Position numbers and translations under genes: made by a program
From: Misgurnus anguillicaudatus
Lineage: Eukaryota; Chordata; Actinopteri; Cypriniformes; Cobitidae
Assembly (NCBI RefSeq): GCF_027580225.2
Contig: NC_073356.2
Span: forward strand, 7,164,501 to 7,228,500
Direction of reading: 5' to 3'
Length of the DNA stretch: 64,000 nucleotides
In this document: in pieces, positions 21,871 through 34,052 of the stretch
Layout: every line of letters begins with the position of its first letter
Position numbering within the stretch: position 1 is the stretch's first letter
Notes under the pieces: generated by a model
The model's database searches: none
What the model was told of the DNA's origin: nothing
Seen by the model: the letters and a program-made list of their open reading frames with translations, nothing else

Positions 21871-22424
21871 ATGAGAAGAGATATAACAATATAGCTTAAG
21901 ACAGATTTACCGTCAGCTTTTTGAACTATGTACTATACGTCACTCCCTGCGAGAAACCTGACAAATCTCTTAATACCATGTTACGCAGTTTTCTACATAA
22001 CTGGTTTATTGATTTGCATGTAAATGCATGAAAACAGGTTTTTATAATTAGCAGATTTTTGATTGTTGCAAATCTGTATAAATTGTTTTGTTTTATTGAA
22101 CACAAAGGAAAGATATTTCGAGCAATGTTTATAACCGAACTGTTTTGGAGCACCATTGACATTGACAAGTCAGTGGTGCTCCTGTTGATTACAAATATAT
22201 GCCTTTATTTATAATAGTATTTAACAACTTGAATTTGAGTACATGATGACAGAATGTTCGTTTTTTGGGTGAACTATCCCTTTAATAAGTCAGTTTTCTC
22301 ACACCAGTACTTGATAATGAGAGAATGGCACCATAACAATAAAATACACAGCCCTGAAACTTCACATCTGACTACCGCTGGAAACACTCTTTTGTGACAA
22401 AGACTTTATCACATTTAATTCTTC

Positions 22425-22704
22425 CCTGCTGAAAAAAACAATAAAACCATTACAGAAAATTCTAATGCTTTCTGTTAAAATACCAACAGGAACCATTAGC
22501 TTTTACCATTAAAACCACTACACTGTAGTGTGTTTTGGGCCATATTCCAGTAGAACCAATACATAGAACCAATACATTTCATTAGAGACCAACAAAGACC
22601 AATACACTTTATGTGTTTTGGGTCATATACCATTAGAACCAATAAAATTCCCAATAAAACCAATAGAATTTATGTGATGGTGTCTATTGGTTTTCTTAGC
22701 AGGG
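22425..22704. mobile_element. Small foldback element with AACCAATA repeats
   Basis: Ends CCTGCTGAAAAAAAC and TTTTCTTAGCAGGG are inverted. Inside, AGAACCAATA and TGTGTTTTGGG(C/T)CATAT are repeated several times. Superfamily unknown. Confidence 0.55.
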
Positions 22705-22924
22705 TTTGTTTTCCTGCATAAGCTATCAAATATTTTAAGAGCCACTGAAATGGTTAAACAGTTTTGGCAAGATCTTTGTAGTTATTGCTGTATTGGTGAT
22801 TGAACTGGAAATTGTTCTTTTTAAAGCTGCAGTTCGTAATTTTTTCTTTTATGTGCATTTATGTTCTGTATGTGCGTTGTGCTTTGCCACGCTACTCTGC
22901 GCAGATGAATCTGATGTCTGTGAT

Positions 22925-23500
22925 CTAGAGGTCTTCTCGGCTCCAAAGACCCGAAAAACTTTTAACTCGAACCTGACATGCATAAATCATTATTTTTTTA
23001 AAGAAAGACAAACCCAACAAAATTAGACCCGAGTCCGACCCGAACCAGTGACAATTTTTTTGGACCCGAATGTAAACGTCACCGGCGTGTGTGCAGTCTG
23101 CAGCCCTGCACGCACCAGTCAGAAAGAAACCCTGTTGGCCTTGCATCCAATTCGCCCCACTGCTTCATTGATTTTCCTTTGTTATCTGATGACGACACCA
23201 AGGTAACCGCTACAGTGTGCATTTAAAATCGATTGACAGGTCTGTCTCAACGAAAATGAACCTACTGCCAGCCACACAATGTCTCTTGGCCAACAGAGGG
23301 GGTTGGAAAAGGACTTGATGCGCACACATGAGAACACGAGTTTGGGTCTTCTCGGGTCCGTTTGTCAAAAACACATTCATATTAAATTACCCGAGGCTGC
23401 TAAAATTATACTGGCCCTGTGTCCGAGGCACATGTGAAACTTTTAGACCTGAACCGCTCGGGTCGGACTTCATGTTTTTGGATCTAAGTGAAGACCTTTA
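22925..23500. repeat. Probable foldback repeat
   Basis: GGTCTTCTCGG at 22930 and again near 23346, GACCCGA/TCGGGTC motifs in opposite orientation, and GTGAAGACC at the right suggest an old inverted-repeat element. The ends are not resolved. Confidence 0.35.
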
Positions 23501-23610
23501 CTGTGATCACCGCATCAGAGCGGATCTGTTATTATACATCTACATGACAGTTAGAAGTACATCCTAATAGTCATATATCCAAAAAGTATCATCTGAACAA
23601 GTAATATATC

Positions 23611-24084
23611 TGTCAGAATCCTGCCGGATCCTGTTGGTATTTAGATCTAGTTTAGCATGGCAGGGTTCTGACAGTACATATGTTCTATGTGGGAAATGTG
23701 TGGTTGTAGTATTGGTTTATTTCGACCACACATTTCCCGGGTCTCGTCACTTTTTCCCCGATCCCTTACTTGTAATTATTTCCAGCTGTATGTAATTTAC
23801 TTTCTCCCTATTTAAGAGTCCTTGTGTTTGTTGTCCAGTGCACATTCGTCTTGTCTCATGCCCTGTCGGTTCCTGTGAGTTTTTTGATGTTCAAAGTTCT
23901 GATCTGTTTAATCTGTTGATGAGTTTATTGTTAGTTTTTGTCAAGTTTAGTATTAGTTTAGTGTTGTGTTTCCCTCGTCTTGTTTTGCCCCCTCGTGGGT
24001 TTTGTTTTCCTGTTTTGACAATAAATCCCTTTGTTATTTATGTCCGCATCTGGGTTCGTGTTTTGTGTTCCCCAAATCCTGACA
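23611..24084 (+). mobile_element. Solo LTR
   Basis: Begins TGTCAG and ends CTGACA, with an exact 5-base duplication ATATC (23606-23610, 24085-24089). It has a TATTTAAG promoter element at 23809-23816 and AATAAA at 24020-24025, in the order expected of U3, R and U5. No internal retroviral or Gypsy genes flank it, so it is a recombined solo LTR. The family cannot be told from the LTR alone. Confidence 0.85.
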
Positions 24085-24261
24085 ATATCAGTAATATATC
24101 CAATATAATATATCCACGTTTGTTCTGACTAAATAAAAGGGTTAAAGTATGATGCTGATGATTTACCTGTTCAGAGAAAAAAAGCCATCTCTGCATCAAT
24201 ATTTAATTCCTTCAGATGTTAAAAAAAGCTCTGCTGATGTTAACTCTTGTGCCCAGATGTA

Positions 24262-24480
24262 AAAAACATAATTGGTTTAGTTTGGTTTAGTTTATTTGCA
24301 CATATAAAATATATACAATAAAAACAAAAGTACAATCAATATACTGTGCAGGGAGAGGCAGAAAGCCCGAAGGGCTTATTTAAAGCCTCCACCTAAACAA
24401 CAACAACAAAAAACTAAATATGAAATAAAAAAGAACGAAAAGAAAGATGAGAAAAAACTAAATTATAACTTGATAACAGA
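24262..24480 (-). repeat. 3' end of a LINE, - strand
   Basis: On the - strand the sequence reads AAATAAGCCCTTCGGGCTTT, CTGCCTCTCCCTGCACAG and then a GCAAATAAACTAAAC end, the layout of a LINE 3' UTR with its poly(A) signal. No coding sequence remains. Confidence 0.45.
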
Positions 24481-24507
24481 TGATTCTTTCTTTTTGTAAC
24501 TTATTAA

Positions 24508-25111
24508 AGGTGCAGTGTGTAAATTTTAGCGTCATCTAGTGGTGAGGTTGCGAATTGCAACCAACGGCTCAGTCCCCTGCTCACACCTTACTATTAAAAT
24601 GCATAGAGAAGCTACAATAGCCGCCACCGAAAAAAAACATGTAATCGCCGGAAACAACTTATTAAAAAAATTGTCCGTTAAGGGCTTCTGTAGAAACATG
24701 GCGGCACAAAATGGCGAATTAATTATAAAACTATGTGTCCAAGTCAAATGCTCTTAAGAATGAGACTGTTTTGTTGTGATAACATTATTATTATTTTTAG
24801 GGCCATTTTTGCCTTTATTTGATAGACATTATGTACAATAGCCGCCACCAAAAAAAAAACATGTAATCGCCGGAAACAACTTAGTAAAAAAGTTTGTCCA
24901 TTAAGGGCTTCTGTAGAAACATGGCGGCACAAAATGGCGACTTCCACAAAAGGGACACTCGGTGTATGTAGATAAAAAAATTCTCATTCTAAGGTAATAA
25001 AAACATAATGGGTCATTATAAAAAGGTCTTTATACACCCCTGATAATATAGTTTTGTATATTTTTTTGCATTTCTGTCAAGAGATCCTTCTAAAAATGAC
25101 ACACTGCACCT
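24508..25111. mobile_element. TTAA-target MITE, family C copy 1, with internal duplication
   Basis: Ends are AGGTGCAGTGTGTAA and ACACACTGCACCT, and TTAA flanks both sides (24504-24507, 25112-25115). Two segments of about 110 bases, 24613-24725 and 24835-24945, are near copies (both contain ATGTAATCGCCGGAAACAAC and AACATGGCGGCACAAAATGG). A 109-base spacer of different origin lies between them. Confidence 0.85.
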
Positions 25112-25629
25112 TTAAAGAAGAAAATGTTTCTGCTAGATGGGATAAACCATTGCATAATTTAATACTCCTAAATCGTAATAAATTGACATGTTTATATGGT
25201 GTTCCCCAGATGATCGTCGCTTAAAACTTTACAGATGAATCACTGCCATCTAGATGACATGTTTAAACTCGAAACAACTGTTAAACAAACTACAAAAACC
25301 CTTCATCATCCACACGTGACATTAGCCGGGACCTTTTCTTTCTGTTTACGGATGTGACGAAATAAAGCAAAGATGAATGGCAGAAAACCCGCTTTTCCTG
25401 CAAAAACAAACTTGGCTAATCAAATTATTATAGCTTTCGGTTGTGAATTGGGTAAAGGTGAGGAGACAGTTTTAAACATTGTACATTCAAGCACTATAGC
25501 TCATAAATAGATTTTCGCCAATTTTACCCCCCAAAAAGTTATGGATTGCAGCTTTGTTCACAGTTTAGCAAATCCACACTTGACAGCTTGTACTACAGAT
25601 ACGATATGGATGAAGGTTGGGATGGATGT

Positions 25630-25654
25630 AAATAATAATAATAATAATAATAAT
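25630..25654. repeat. (AAT)n microsatellite
   Basis: About eight ATA/AAT triplets in a row. A shorter run is at 25808-25822. Confidence 0.9.
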
Positions 25655-25830
25655 GGTGTAGTGGACAGTTCTCCGACATTTGGTGCAGACGCACTTCTGG
25701 CAAATCAAGTGTGAATCCCGGCTCGAGGTCCTTTGCCAATCCCATACTCCTCTCTCCACCCTGTACTCTCCTGTCGTCTCTATCAAATAAAGGCAAAAAT
25801 GGCCCTAGAAATAATAATAATGCTATGTTG
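25655..25830 (+). mobile_element. SINE ending in AAAGGCAAAAATGGCC
   Basis: GTGTAGTGGACAG and GTGTGAATCCCGGCTCGAGG look like decayed A and B boxes. The pyrimidine-rich body (CTCCTCTCTCCACCC) and the end AAATAAAGGCAAAAATGG are typical of a common fish SINE. The 3' end of a second copy lies on the - strand at about 24792-24828. Confidence 0.5.
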
Positions 25831-25859
25831 GTAGCATTTGACTGGACACATAGTTTTAT

Positions 25860-27077
25860 AGAGCCTTATCATTAAGATGATGTTGTCTTTGCATCTGTTT
25901 TAGTCCAAGTTTTATTTTCATTAAGTACACTGGCTTATAGATCACAGGTGTCCGGTCCACATCTGTCAAATAGATTGCAAATGGGACTGAAGATGATTGG
26001 CTTCAGATGAGACTTGCAGGATGGCTTTGTGCTATAAGACACGGACTAAGCCAGAAAATAATGAAATTGAAAGTCTTTGGCCAGAAGGGGGCACTTGATC
26101 ACCACCGAGATGACTGCAGGAACCTGTATGTACGTAGTAATGTAGATGGGTATCATGCTGCCTGCCTGTGAATGTGATTATAGTCTGGGTGATTCAGCTT
26201 TAATAAAGAGCAGGAATAAGTTAAGTAGACTGCTGTAATGGGCATGTCCTTGTCTCTCCGGCAGCCCTGTCAGCTCTCGTATCTCTGACGGGCGGGCACT
26301 GTTTCTGGAGTTGACGGACTGTTTGAACAAACTGTCATTACAGCCACGACATCTAAACTCCATCAGACAGCTGAGATGAACACTGTCAACACTACAGAGC
26401 TTCAGAGGAAAACGCTTCATCCTCATGTTGTTATAAAGAGTGATAAAGAGAGAATCATCATTATGTCGCGCTTAGTCTCGTACAATGGTTGAGTATGTAT
26501 AGACATTTTGAGCTGTATGTGTCTGTATCCGTGCTCCACTGTGAAAAATACCAGCACATGACTGGAGAAAAGTGAAACATAATGAGTAAATAATGGCAGA
26601 ATGTTCATTTCTTCGGGGGAAGAAAATCAATCTAAAATTGACCAGTCTCTTTCTTATTCACAACAAAAAGACTTAACAATCACATCGGGCGATTTACAGC
26701 CGTAAGAGGAGGACTGGAGAGAAGTTGCATGGAATAACAATTGCTCACATTATATGGCAACCATTCTTTCAAACATTGAGTAAACATGAGATTTTATTTG
26801 CTGGGTATGGGATGTGTCCTTTGGCATTATATTTGCAAAGAAAAACCAGCATGCCATCATATCCCTCCAGCCATAACACCACCAAAACCACTGAAGGGTT
26901 TATCTCATTCTTCTATATCGCATAGAAGCACAAGAAAAGCATCTTTATGTGGATCTGAGAGGTCTTAAGCCGTGTTCACACTGTACGATTTCCATCTGTC
27001 CCAAATAAAAAATGCCATTGTGAAACATTCGCTTTGATTTCTATGATCGTAGCTCCAAAATAGTGGTCCTTTTTCAT
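25860..27077. other. Intergenic sequence without recognised features
   Basis: No exon with supported frame and splice sites, RNA gene or bounded repeat was found. Short open frames are unrelated to known proteins as far as I can judge. Confidence 0.4.
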
Positions 27078-28304
27078 CAGTGGTGGCTCGTAACTCCTCA
27101 TCCGAGGGGCGCTAATTTAAAATAAGTGTTTGGAGTATCATTTGTGTGGTTCCCTTTTCCAAAATAAAGAGATCGTGTTTTGTCAAAATAAGTACCTGCT
27201 GCATATGCGTCAAAAATGTTTATGATAAAAGAGACGGTCATGTTCACAAAATACACGCAAGACACTTCCCTAATGCTGCGTTTACACCAACCACGTTTCA
27301 GGCGTCAAAATCGCGTCTACCATGCCTAGTTTGCCGCTTGAACAGTTTGAATGCATTCACGCGTCTAGAGCGAAGAAGACGCACGGAAAAAGCAAGCATT
27401 TGACGCGCGTCAGAGGCAAAATCCGCTTCTTGTGGGAGGGGCAAGTGCTATGTGGTTGTCTGTTTGCAGGATGACTGATGTTGATTGTGCATTTATCGAG
27501 AGAGTTACCGGTTTGTATTTGGTCACCTTATTATAGGGGGAAAATAAATGGCACGGGTCGATAAACGTCACGTGACTCAAAAGTGAAATGTGTATTACAA
27601 CTTACCAATGTCCTCACTGACACTCTTCCAAGTGAGGTCCTTTTTATTACTGTCTCTATAGAAATAAGAACTTGTGCCGAATAGCTCCGGGTGACTGCTC
27701 ACATACAATATCAAGCCTTCATGCTAAATGAGAGAGTCCGGGCCACAGCAGCAAGCAGGCTCCTGATTGGTTAACGCGACCCGAAAATCCGCCAAAGTTA
27801 AAATTTTTCAACTCGGGGATCAGCCGCAAATTCGCGTCAAACGCAAAATGCACAAAAAGCACCATTCACGCGTACCACACCATATGCTCAATTCGTGGCA
27901 TTCGCACAAATTAGATGCGCGAATGAGGCGGAATTGCGTCTACCGCGCCAAACGCCTCAGCCCGTGCCGCGGGACCTCCAGATGCGCATCAACGCGTCTT
28001 CACATTGACTTAACATTGAAATCACTCGCACTTGATGCCTCTACCGCGGCTGGTATAAACACAGCATAACAGTAAACTCTGATTACGCATGAGATTATGT
28101 GAGTATCTGGCAAACGCGAACGTCTCTTTTATCATAAACCCTTTAGACGCATCTGCAGCAGGCACTTATTTTGCCAAAACATGTGATGCACACATGATCT
28201 CCCAAAGCGCAGAACACATATTTTGAAAAAAGGAACCACACACGTGACGGGCTACATACTTTGCATCGAGCGCCCTCAAAAAAAGAAGTCACCGGCCGCC
28301 ACTG
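27078..28304. mobile_element. hAT element, host of a Harbinger insertion
   Basis: Ends are CAGTGGTGGCTCG and CGGCCGCCACTG. The flanks TTTTTCAT and TTTGTCAT agree at seven of eight positions, consistent with an aged 8-base duplication. Arms pair around the insertion (AGTACCTGCTGCATATGCGTC against GACGCATCTGCAGCAGGCAC). Without the insertion it would be about 430 bases. Confidence 0.75.
27274..28066. mobile_element. PIF/Harbinger-type element nested in the hAT element
   Basis: Ends TGCTGCGTTTACACCA and TGGTATAAACACAGCA are inverted; TAA flanks both sides (27271-27273, 28067-28069). It is CpG-rich with repeated GCGTC motifs and has no recognisable transposase. Confidence 0.8.
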
Positions 28305-28707
28305 TTTGTCATACAGTGATGGAGATTTAACGAGGGCCGATGTCAATGCCCTAACCAAGTTTATTAAATCCACGTCGCATGGTGTGATCTGTCATTATCT
28401 TATGTCTGTAGCAGGCTTTTAATCCAAAAATATAGTACCATGATGCTAACTACCTCACGGCATCATAATGCCCTGCAATATGAGAAGTGTTCTGTGCGAC
28501 CTTTCTGAAAAGAAAACTATGTTTGATATGAGTTTGATGTCACTTTAAATCATGTTGCACATGAATCATTTCAAAGCTGTCTGAAACTTCTGATGCATGA
28601 AATGTTTTTACACTACGAGCTAAACTTACCCGGCTGTGTAAAGAAAAGCATAATTACATCATGTTGTAATATTCAGTCCATCATTTATACAGTGAACATT
28701 TCGCATA

Positions 28708-29415
28708 ATTGAAGAGCTCTTTTCCAAAACGCGATAAACGCCATTTTTAAAAAAAATGCGTTTGTCGTGTCATTTGGCTGTGTACTGAACCTATTCACTG
28801 CTCCATGAACGTTTCATGCCAAATCACTACATTTCCTTGTTAAAATGTAGGTACAAGATGCCGTTCTTTTCCAAAACGCGATAAGCGCCGAGTCTATTTT
28901 TAGCCTAAACGCGATTTATCCTCTCGACCAATCAGAACTCGATGAGCGTTCGACGCAAGCCAATGGCGGCGCTCTGAACAGATGTTTGTTTATGTTCATT
29001 CATTACTCAAAATGAGGATTAATGTCATGTTAATACATCATCCGGAGAAGGTACCCGTTTGAAAGTCGATCTTCATCAAAGTGTTTGGTATGTACTGTAC
29101 AACTTTCGTTTCAGAACTGGCTCGTTTAATACCGTTTTGTACGTTCGCGATAAAGTTTAATTCCTGTGAAGAAGCCTGCTAATGTAACATGAAAAGTACT
29201 GAATAGTTCGATAGCCTGCTGATAGACAGACTGGCGTTTGATACATTGATCAATGTCGTGCAAAAGTACAAAATGTGGCTAGTGACCAATGCAGGGACAT
29301 CTGTAAAGTTGTGCTTTTTAGATTGGACATTATGAGCGCGTTGTTTGGGTATGTCATTGAGAACAGAACGAGGGGAGCTCGCTGTGTGTGCGTGTGAGGT
29401 TAATACAAACTGTGT

Positions 29416-29463
<48 letters not shown>

Positions 29464-29927
29464 TGAAATATATTAAGCAAAAGAGGTTCCTAACGCCCTG
29501 CTAAGGAGAAAACTGAAATGGTGGAGGGAGTAATAGCAAGTTAGTTATGTGTAATTCTGTTTATTTCATACTGGCTCCAATGTATATCACAATCTGAATA
29601 ATTTACTTATTAATTTATAGTAGAGTCCCTGAGTATATGTAGGATGTTCTGTTTTTTTTTTTTTTTAAAGAAAAAACATCAATTTATGGAAAAAAAATTA
29701 TGGATTTATAGCGTTTTGAAAAAAAATAAAATTATCTTTGAATTTATAATCAACAATATTGTCGTTTGATTTAATAATCATTATTCAACATGTTCAGATT
29801 GAGCAAAAAAACAATTATAACAGAATAAATTGAATATTCACAAAATGTGTGGGTCTGGGTAAAAAATTTACTTTTTCTGAAAACGATTGAAATGGATTTA
29901 TAGCGTTTTGGAAAAGAGCTCTTCAAT
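28708..29927. mobile_element. Long foldback element with internal end copies
   Basis: ATTGAAGAGCTCTTTTCC and GGAAAAGAGCTCTTCAAT are perfect inverted ends, flanked by TA. The subterminal CAAAACGCGATAA motif recurs at about 28878, and GGATTTATAGCGTTTTG recurs at about 29702 and 29893. The interior holds a GA microsatellite. TA flanks would fit a mariner-like element, but the TA is part of a longer palindrome, so this is not certain. Confidence 0.65.
29420..29461. repeat. (GA)n microsatellite
   Basis: About 20 uninterrupted AG units inside the foldback element. Confidence 0.95.
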
Positions 29928-30745
29928 TATAAGTTATAGCAAACCGAAGACGGCAAGTCCTTAAGGTAAAGAGTGGTTTGAGGCAGTCTGACACCCTGTC
30001 ATAAAGAAAACAGATATTTCCAAACAAAGCTTATGTTTCATTAGCATATGTAAAATACAACCGTTCCTGCTTCAGCTTAAATTATGCACAAAATATTAAT
30101 AAAAAGTCACAAAGTGAGTGTTATAATGTCACTGTTTACAGTGTGGAAAAGTCTCGGCAACATCTCACAGTGAATTTATAGCGTGTGTCTCAGTAAGGGA
30201 TGGATTAACGCACAGGTGTGCACGTACCCAGGGCATTGGCCCTGGCAAATTTAGGCTACTGTAAATGTTTCATATAATTTTTGGTTTTGTGTAATGGTGT
30301 TGTTTGTACATTTTTGCGGCATCTATTGGTGAGATTGTGAATTGTAGCCAACAGCTCACCCCTAAATTTCAAAACACATATGGTAGCCGCCAGAAGACAA
30401 ACATGTCGTCGTTTGAGACATCATGGCTCCATCCGAAAACTCTATAATAGGCAGGAAGGCATCAAGGCACATCCAAATCCAATGTTTGGTTTACTTCCTG
30501 TCTCCTGAGATACCTTCATCATCTTGCCACACAATTCTATGCGTGGGTGTGCATGGGCAATGTGATTGGTCGAGCTTGGTCGAGTTGGAAAAAATAAAAT
30601 GGTGACCAAGAAAGTGACTTTAGCATTAATTAAGTGTAAATAAAATTGTTTTTTCACTTTTTACACATTTTGACTGCATTTTTAATGAGAAATTAGTTTT
30701 GTAGTTTTCAAATATGAGAGTAGTCGCTCTCTGTTTTCATTTTAA

Positions 30746-31848
30746 AGGTGCAGTGTGTAATTTTTATAAGAATCTCTTAACAGAAATGCAAAATAATATA
30801 CATACCTATATTAGTGGTGTATAAAGACCTTTCATAATGAACCGTTATGTGTTTATTATCTTATAATGAGACGTTTTTATCTACATACACCAAGGGTCCC
30901 CTTACATGGAACTCGCCATTTTGTGCTGCCATGTTTCTACAGAAGCCTTTAAAGGAATAGTCTACTCATTTTCAATATTAAAATATGTTAGTACCTTAAC
31001 TAAGAATTGTTGATACATCCCTCTATCATCTGTGTGCGTGCACGTAAGCGCTGGAGCGCGCTGCGACGCTTCGATAGCATTTAGCTTAGCCCCATTCATT
31101 CAATGGTACCATTCAGAGATAAAGTTAGAAGTGACCAAACACATCAACGTTTTTCCTGTTTGGGACGAGTGGTTGTGCGGGCAAGTTTGGTGGTAGAAGG
31201 TAAAGCGTGGCGCTTTTCTGGGCGGATTTAGAAGAGGAACTGTGTTTTGTGGCGTGGTGGCACTTTTGGGAGTACTTCGACTCGCCTGAAAAGTCTGCTC
31301 CCCTTCTCACTCTCATAATGGGAGAGGGAGGGTGTTACTGCGCCGAGTGGAAGTACTCACAAAAGTGCTATTACGCCATAAAATATAGTTCCTCTTTTAA
31401 ATCCGCTTAGAGAAGCGCTACGTTTTGTTTTGTACCACCAAACTTGCTCGTATGGCTACTCGTCTTGGATAGGAAGAACTTTGATGTGTTTGGTCACTTC
31501 TGGCTTTGTCTCTGGATGGTACCATTGAGTGAGTGGGGCTAAGCTAAATGCTATCGAAGCATCACAGCGCGCTCCAGCGCTTACGTGCACACACACAGAT
31601 GATAGAGGGATATATCAACAATTCTTAGTTAAGGTAATAACATATTTTAATATTGAAAATGAGTAGACTATTCCTTTAATGGACAAGCTTTTTTTACTAA
31701 GTTGTCTCCGACGATGACATGTTAGTCGGATTGCGGCTACCGTAGCTTCTCTATGCGTTTAAAAGTGAGGGGTGAGAAGTGGACTGAGCCATTGGTTGTA
31801 ATTTGCAACCTCACCACTAGATGCCGCTAAAATGTACACACTGCACCT
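30746..31848. mobile_element. TTAA-target MITE family C copy 2, interrupted by hairpin D1
   Basis: Inverse orientation to copy 1. Ends AGGTGCAGTGTGTAA and CACACTGCACCT, flanked by TTAA (30742-30745, 31849-31852). It is cut at 30949 in the motif GAAGCC(C)TTAA, which is intact in copy 1, by element D1. Confidence 0.85.
30953..31675. mobile_element. Hairpin element D1, A-to-G hypermutated
   Basis: TTAA flanks at 30949-30952 and 31676-31679; ends AGGAATAGTCTACTC and GAGTAGACTATTCCT. Arms of about 325 bases form a hairpin around a centre near 31310. Compared with copy D2 at 39934-40659, it has about 35 A-to-G differences on the + strand, all between 31158 and 31533, in both arms, and almost no change of opposite sense there. 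No protein is encoded. Confidence 0.85.
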
Positions 31849-32770
31849 TTAAACAAAATTTTGTTACGCTACCTATGATGGCTGTCAGAGTGGGTTTCCC
31901 CGAGCTGCCTTAATGCCCACAAAGTCATTGCCTTATAAGGGCAGCGAGGCAACAAGTCAGCTGTATAAGGTTTTGGACACAGCCTTCGTATGGACAAAAT
32001 GCGCTTAAGATCAGTTTGTCCGTTAAGGGCTACTGTAGAAACATGACAGCGATTTCCATGTAAAAACGGCTCATTCAAAGGTAATAAAACAATACAGTTT
32101 ATTATATAAGGTCTTTATACACCACTGAAAATATACTTATGTATTGCATTTCTATCAAGAGACCCTTCTTAAAATTACACACTGCACTTTTTATAAAATT
32201 GCATTAAATACTGTGAAATAATACTGTGAATACTTAAATGGCCAAATAATCTGAACTTGTTAACTGGATTTCGAAGACGTTGTGGAAGAGGTTTCCCAAA
32301 GGAAATCATGAAAGATCAGCAAAGGAAAAACCAGCGTTTTTTTAACTATTCCTGTCAGTAATTGGCACCTTAAAAATGTGCTGTTATTGCTGTCAGACGA
32401 GATTCTGTGAGACTATACCCTATGTCACTTTTAAATGCTGTTTTCATAACTTCTAACAACTAAAAACTTGTGAAAATGATACACATCCAGAGAAACTTCC
32501 AGTCCTGTCAGATGGCGTTCTGCGAGGGAGGCGTGTGTTTTTATTTTTTCATATAAAAAGCAGCCTGCATGGTGTGATCTTGACTTCTCTAAGGGACAGA
32601 TTTCCAACGTTGAGACTAAAAAACGACTAAAAGTTTACTTTTATTTAATTGTAACTGTAATGGTAATAAAAGGATCCCCTGGGACGTAACAGTTGCCAGC
32701 TGGCAAGACCATAAATTACAAATAAATTACCTAACTGGTACTTCGTGTGTTAGCTACGTTTGGTGATACT

Positions 32771-34052
32771 CAGTGTTGCCAGATGAAATGTCTAAGGAGG
32801 ATCATACCAGAAACTCACGATTATGGTATTTGGAAGAAAATTATTGTACACAAGTCAAATGTGCAGAATATGCAGAGCTATTTATCTAGACAACAACTAA
32901 CAACTTTTTATAGCCTACATATTTTCCCATTATAGATAAATAACTAGGTGTACATTAGTGGGAAATTACTGACCTAAGAGCCGTGGCTAGAACGTTGCAT
33001 CGTGAAAGTCATTTTCAACGATGATTGGCTGAGAAGATATAACATGAGAAGAGATGGAGTTGTGGCTAGACGTAAAACAGCAACTGCAGAAATCATGTTA
33101 AAGGCGCTCTATGCATTTTTTGCGTTTTTGTCAAACAGCGACCCCTAGAGTCGCTGGAGAATATTTGCAACTGTCGTAATTTCCCACTCTAGTACACTTC
33201 TGAAGATAATGACCAGGTAATGTTTCACAATTTCATACAAATATTAGGCTACTGCATAGTCTACTAAACTACAGATGATGGTAATAGGATAATAAGAAGT
33301 TTATTCCAAGTGTAGAGTGCATATAATAATAAAGTACCGCGTTTGCTGGCTTATAACATTTTTACATGATTGCAGCTAAATCACAAGTAAACAGTCTCTA
33401 TAGTCTATGTCTACTGTATATTTTCATTTGTGTTCTTTTATTGTAATGTAAACATTACAAAATGCCATGACAAAGTTAATTGTGTATGTTGCATTATTTC
33501 ATAACATTTGTCGTTACAATGTCACTATACATGATTATTGCTGCTTATCATAATAGTTTGCAAATTGTGCATGTTTACATTATTTACAACCTCTTCGCTT
33601 ATTTATGTCCTGATAATTATGTGAGATATTGACAACTGTTGTCATGATAATCGCATAACATACTACAAGCAAGCGCAACAACCTACAACATAGACCGCAA
33701 ACAAGTTTACAAATGAGAGATTTACTTACTAATCCATCAACAAGATCGCCAGATCAGCATCCCTGTTGCATCCAGTGCTGTCTTTTAGCTCACGCCAACG
33801 AGTAAAAACCTGAAAAAGTCAGATTCTCTTTTCCTACTCTCTTCCGAACGCGCTTTCTTAACTTTTAAATCGTTTAGCCTCACGTCTCAAATTCGCGCGT
33901 GCAGTTGTGGTTATAGGCTTGAACGACTTCATGCAGCGCTGAAAGAACCGACAGCCGGATGACGTCGAAGTGCCGTCTCGGATCATTTATTTATCATACA
34001 GAGGTCAAAATTATGGTACAAGAAGATATGTATCGTACGTCTGGCAACACTG
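32771..34052. mobile_element. hAT element inside the 4.2-kb element
   Basis: Ends CAGTGTTGCCAGA and GTCTGGCAACACTG are inverted. The flanks GTGATACT and GTGATACA match at seven of eight bases. The subterminal ATTATGGTA is present on both sides. The 1.3-kb interior is AT-rich and has no recognisable transposase. Confidence 0.8.

Larger units (their letters stand above)
30295..32192. mobile_element. TTAA-target MITE family C copy 3, split
   Basis: The left part (GCGGCATCTATTGGTGAG, then GTAGCCGCC and AACATGTCGTC) and the right part (TTTGTCCGTTAAGGGCTAC to TTACACACTGCACTTT) correspond to the two ends of family C copy 1. Copy 2 lies between them. The ends are too worn to show the TTAA flanks. 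Confidence 0.55.
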
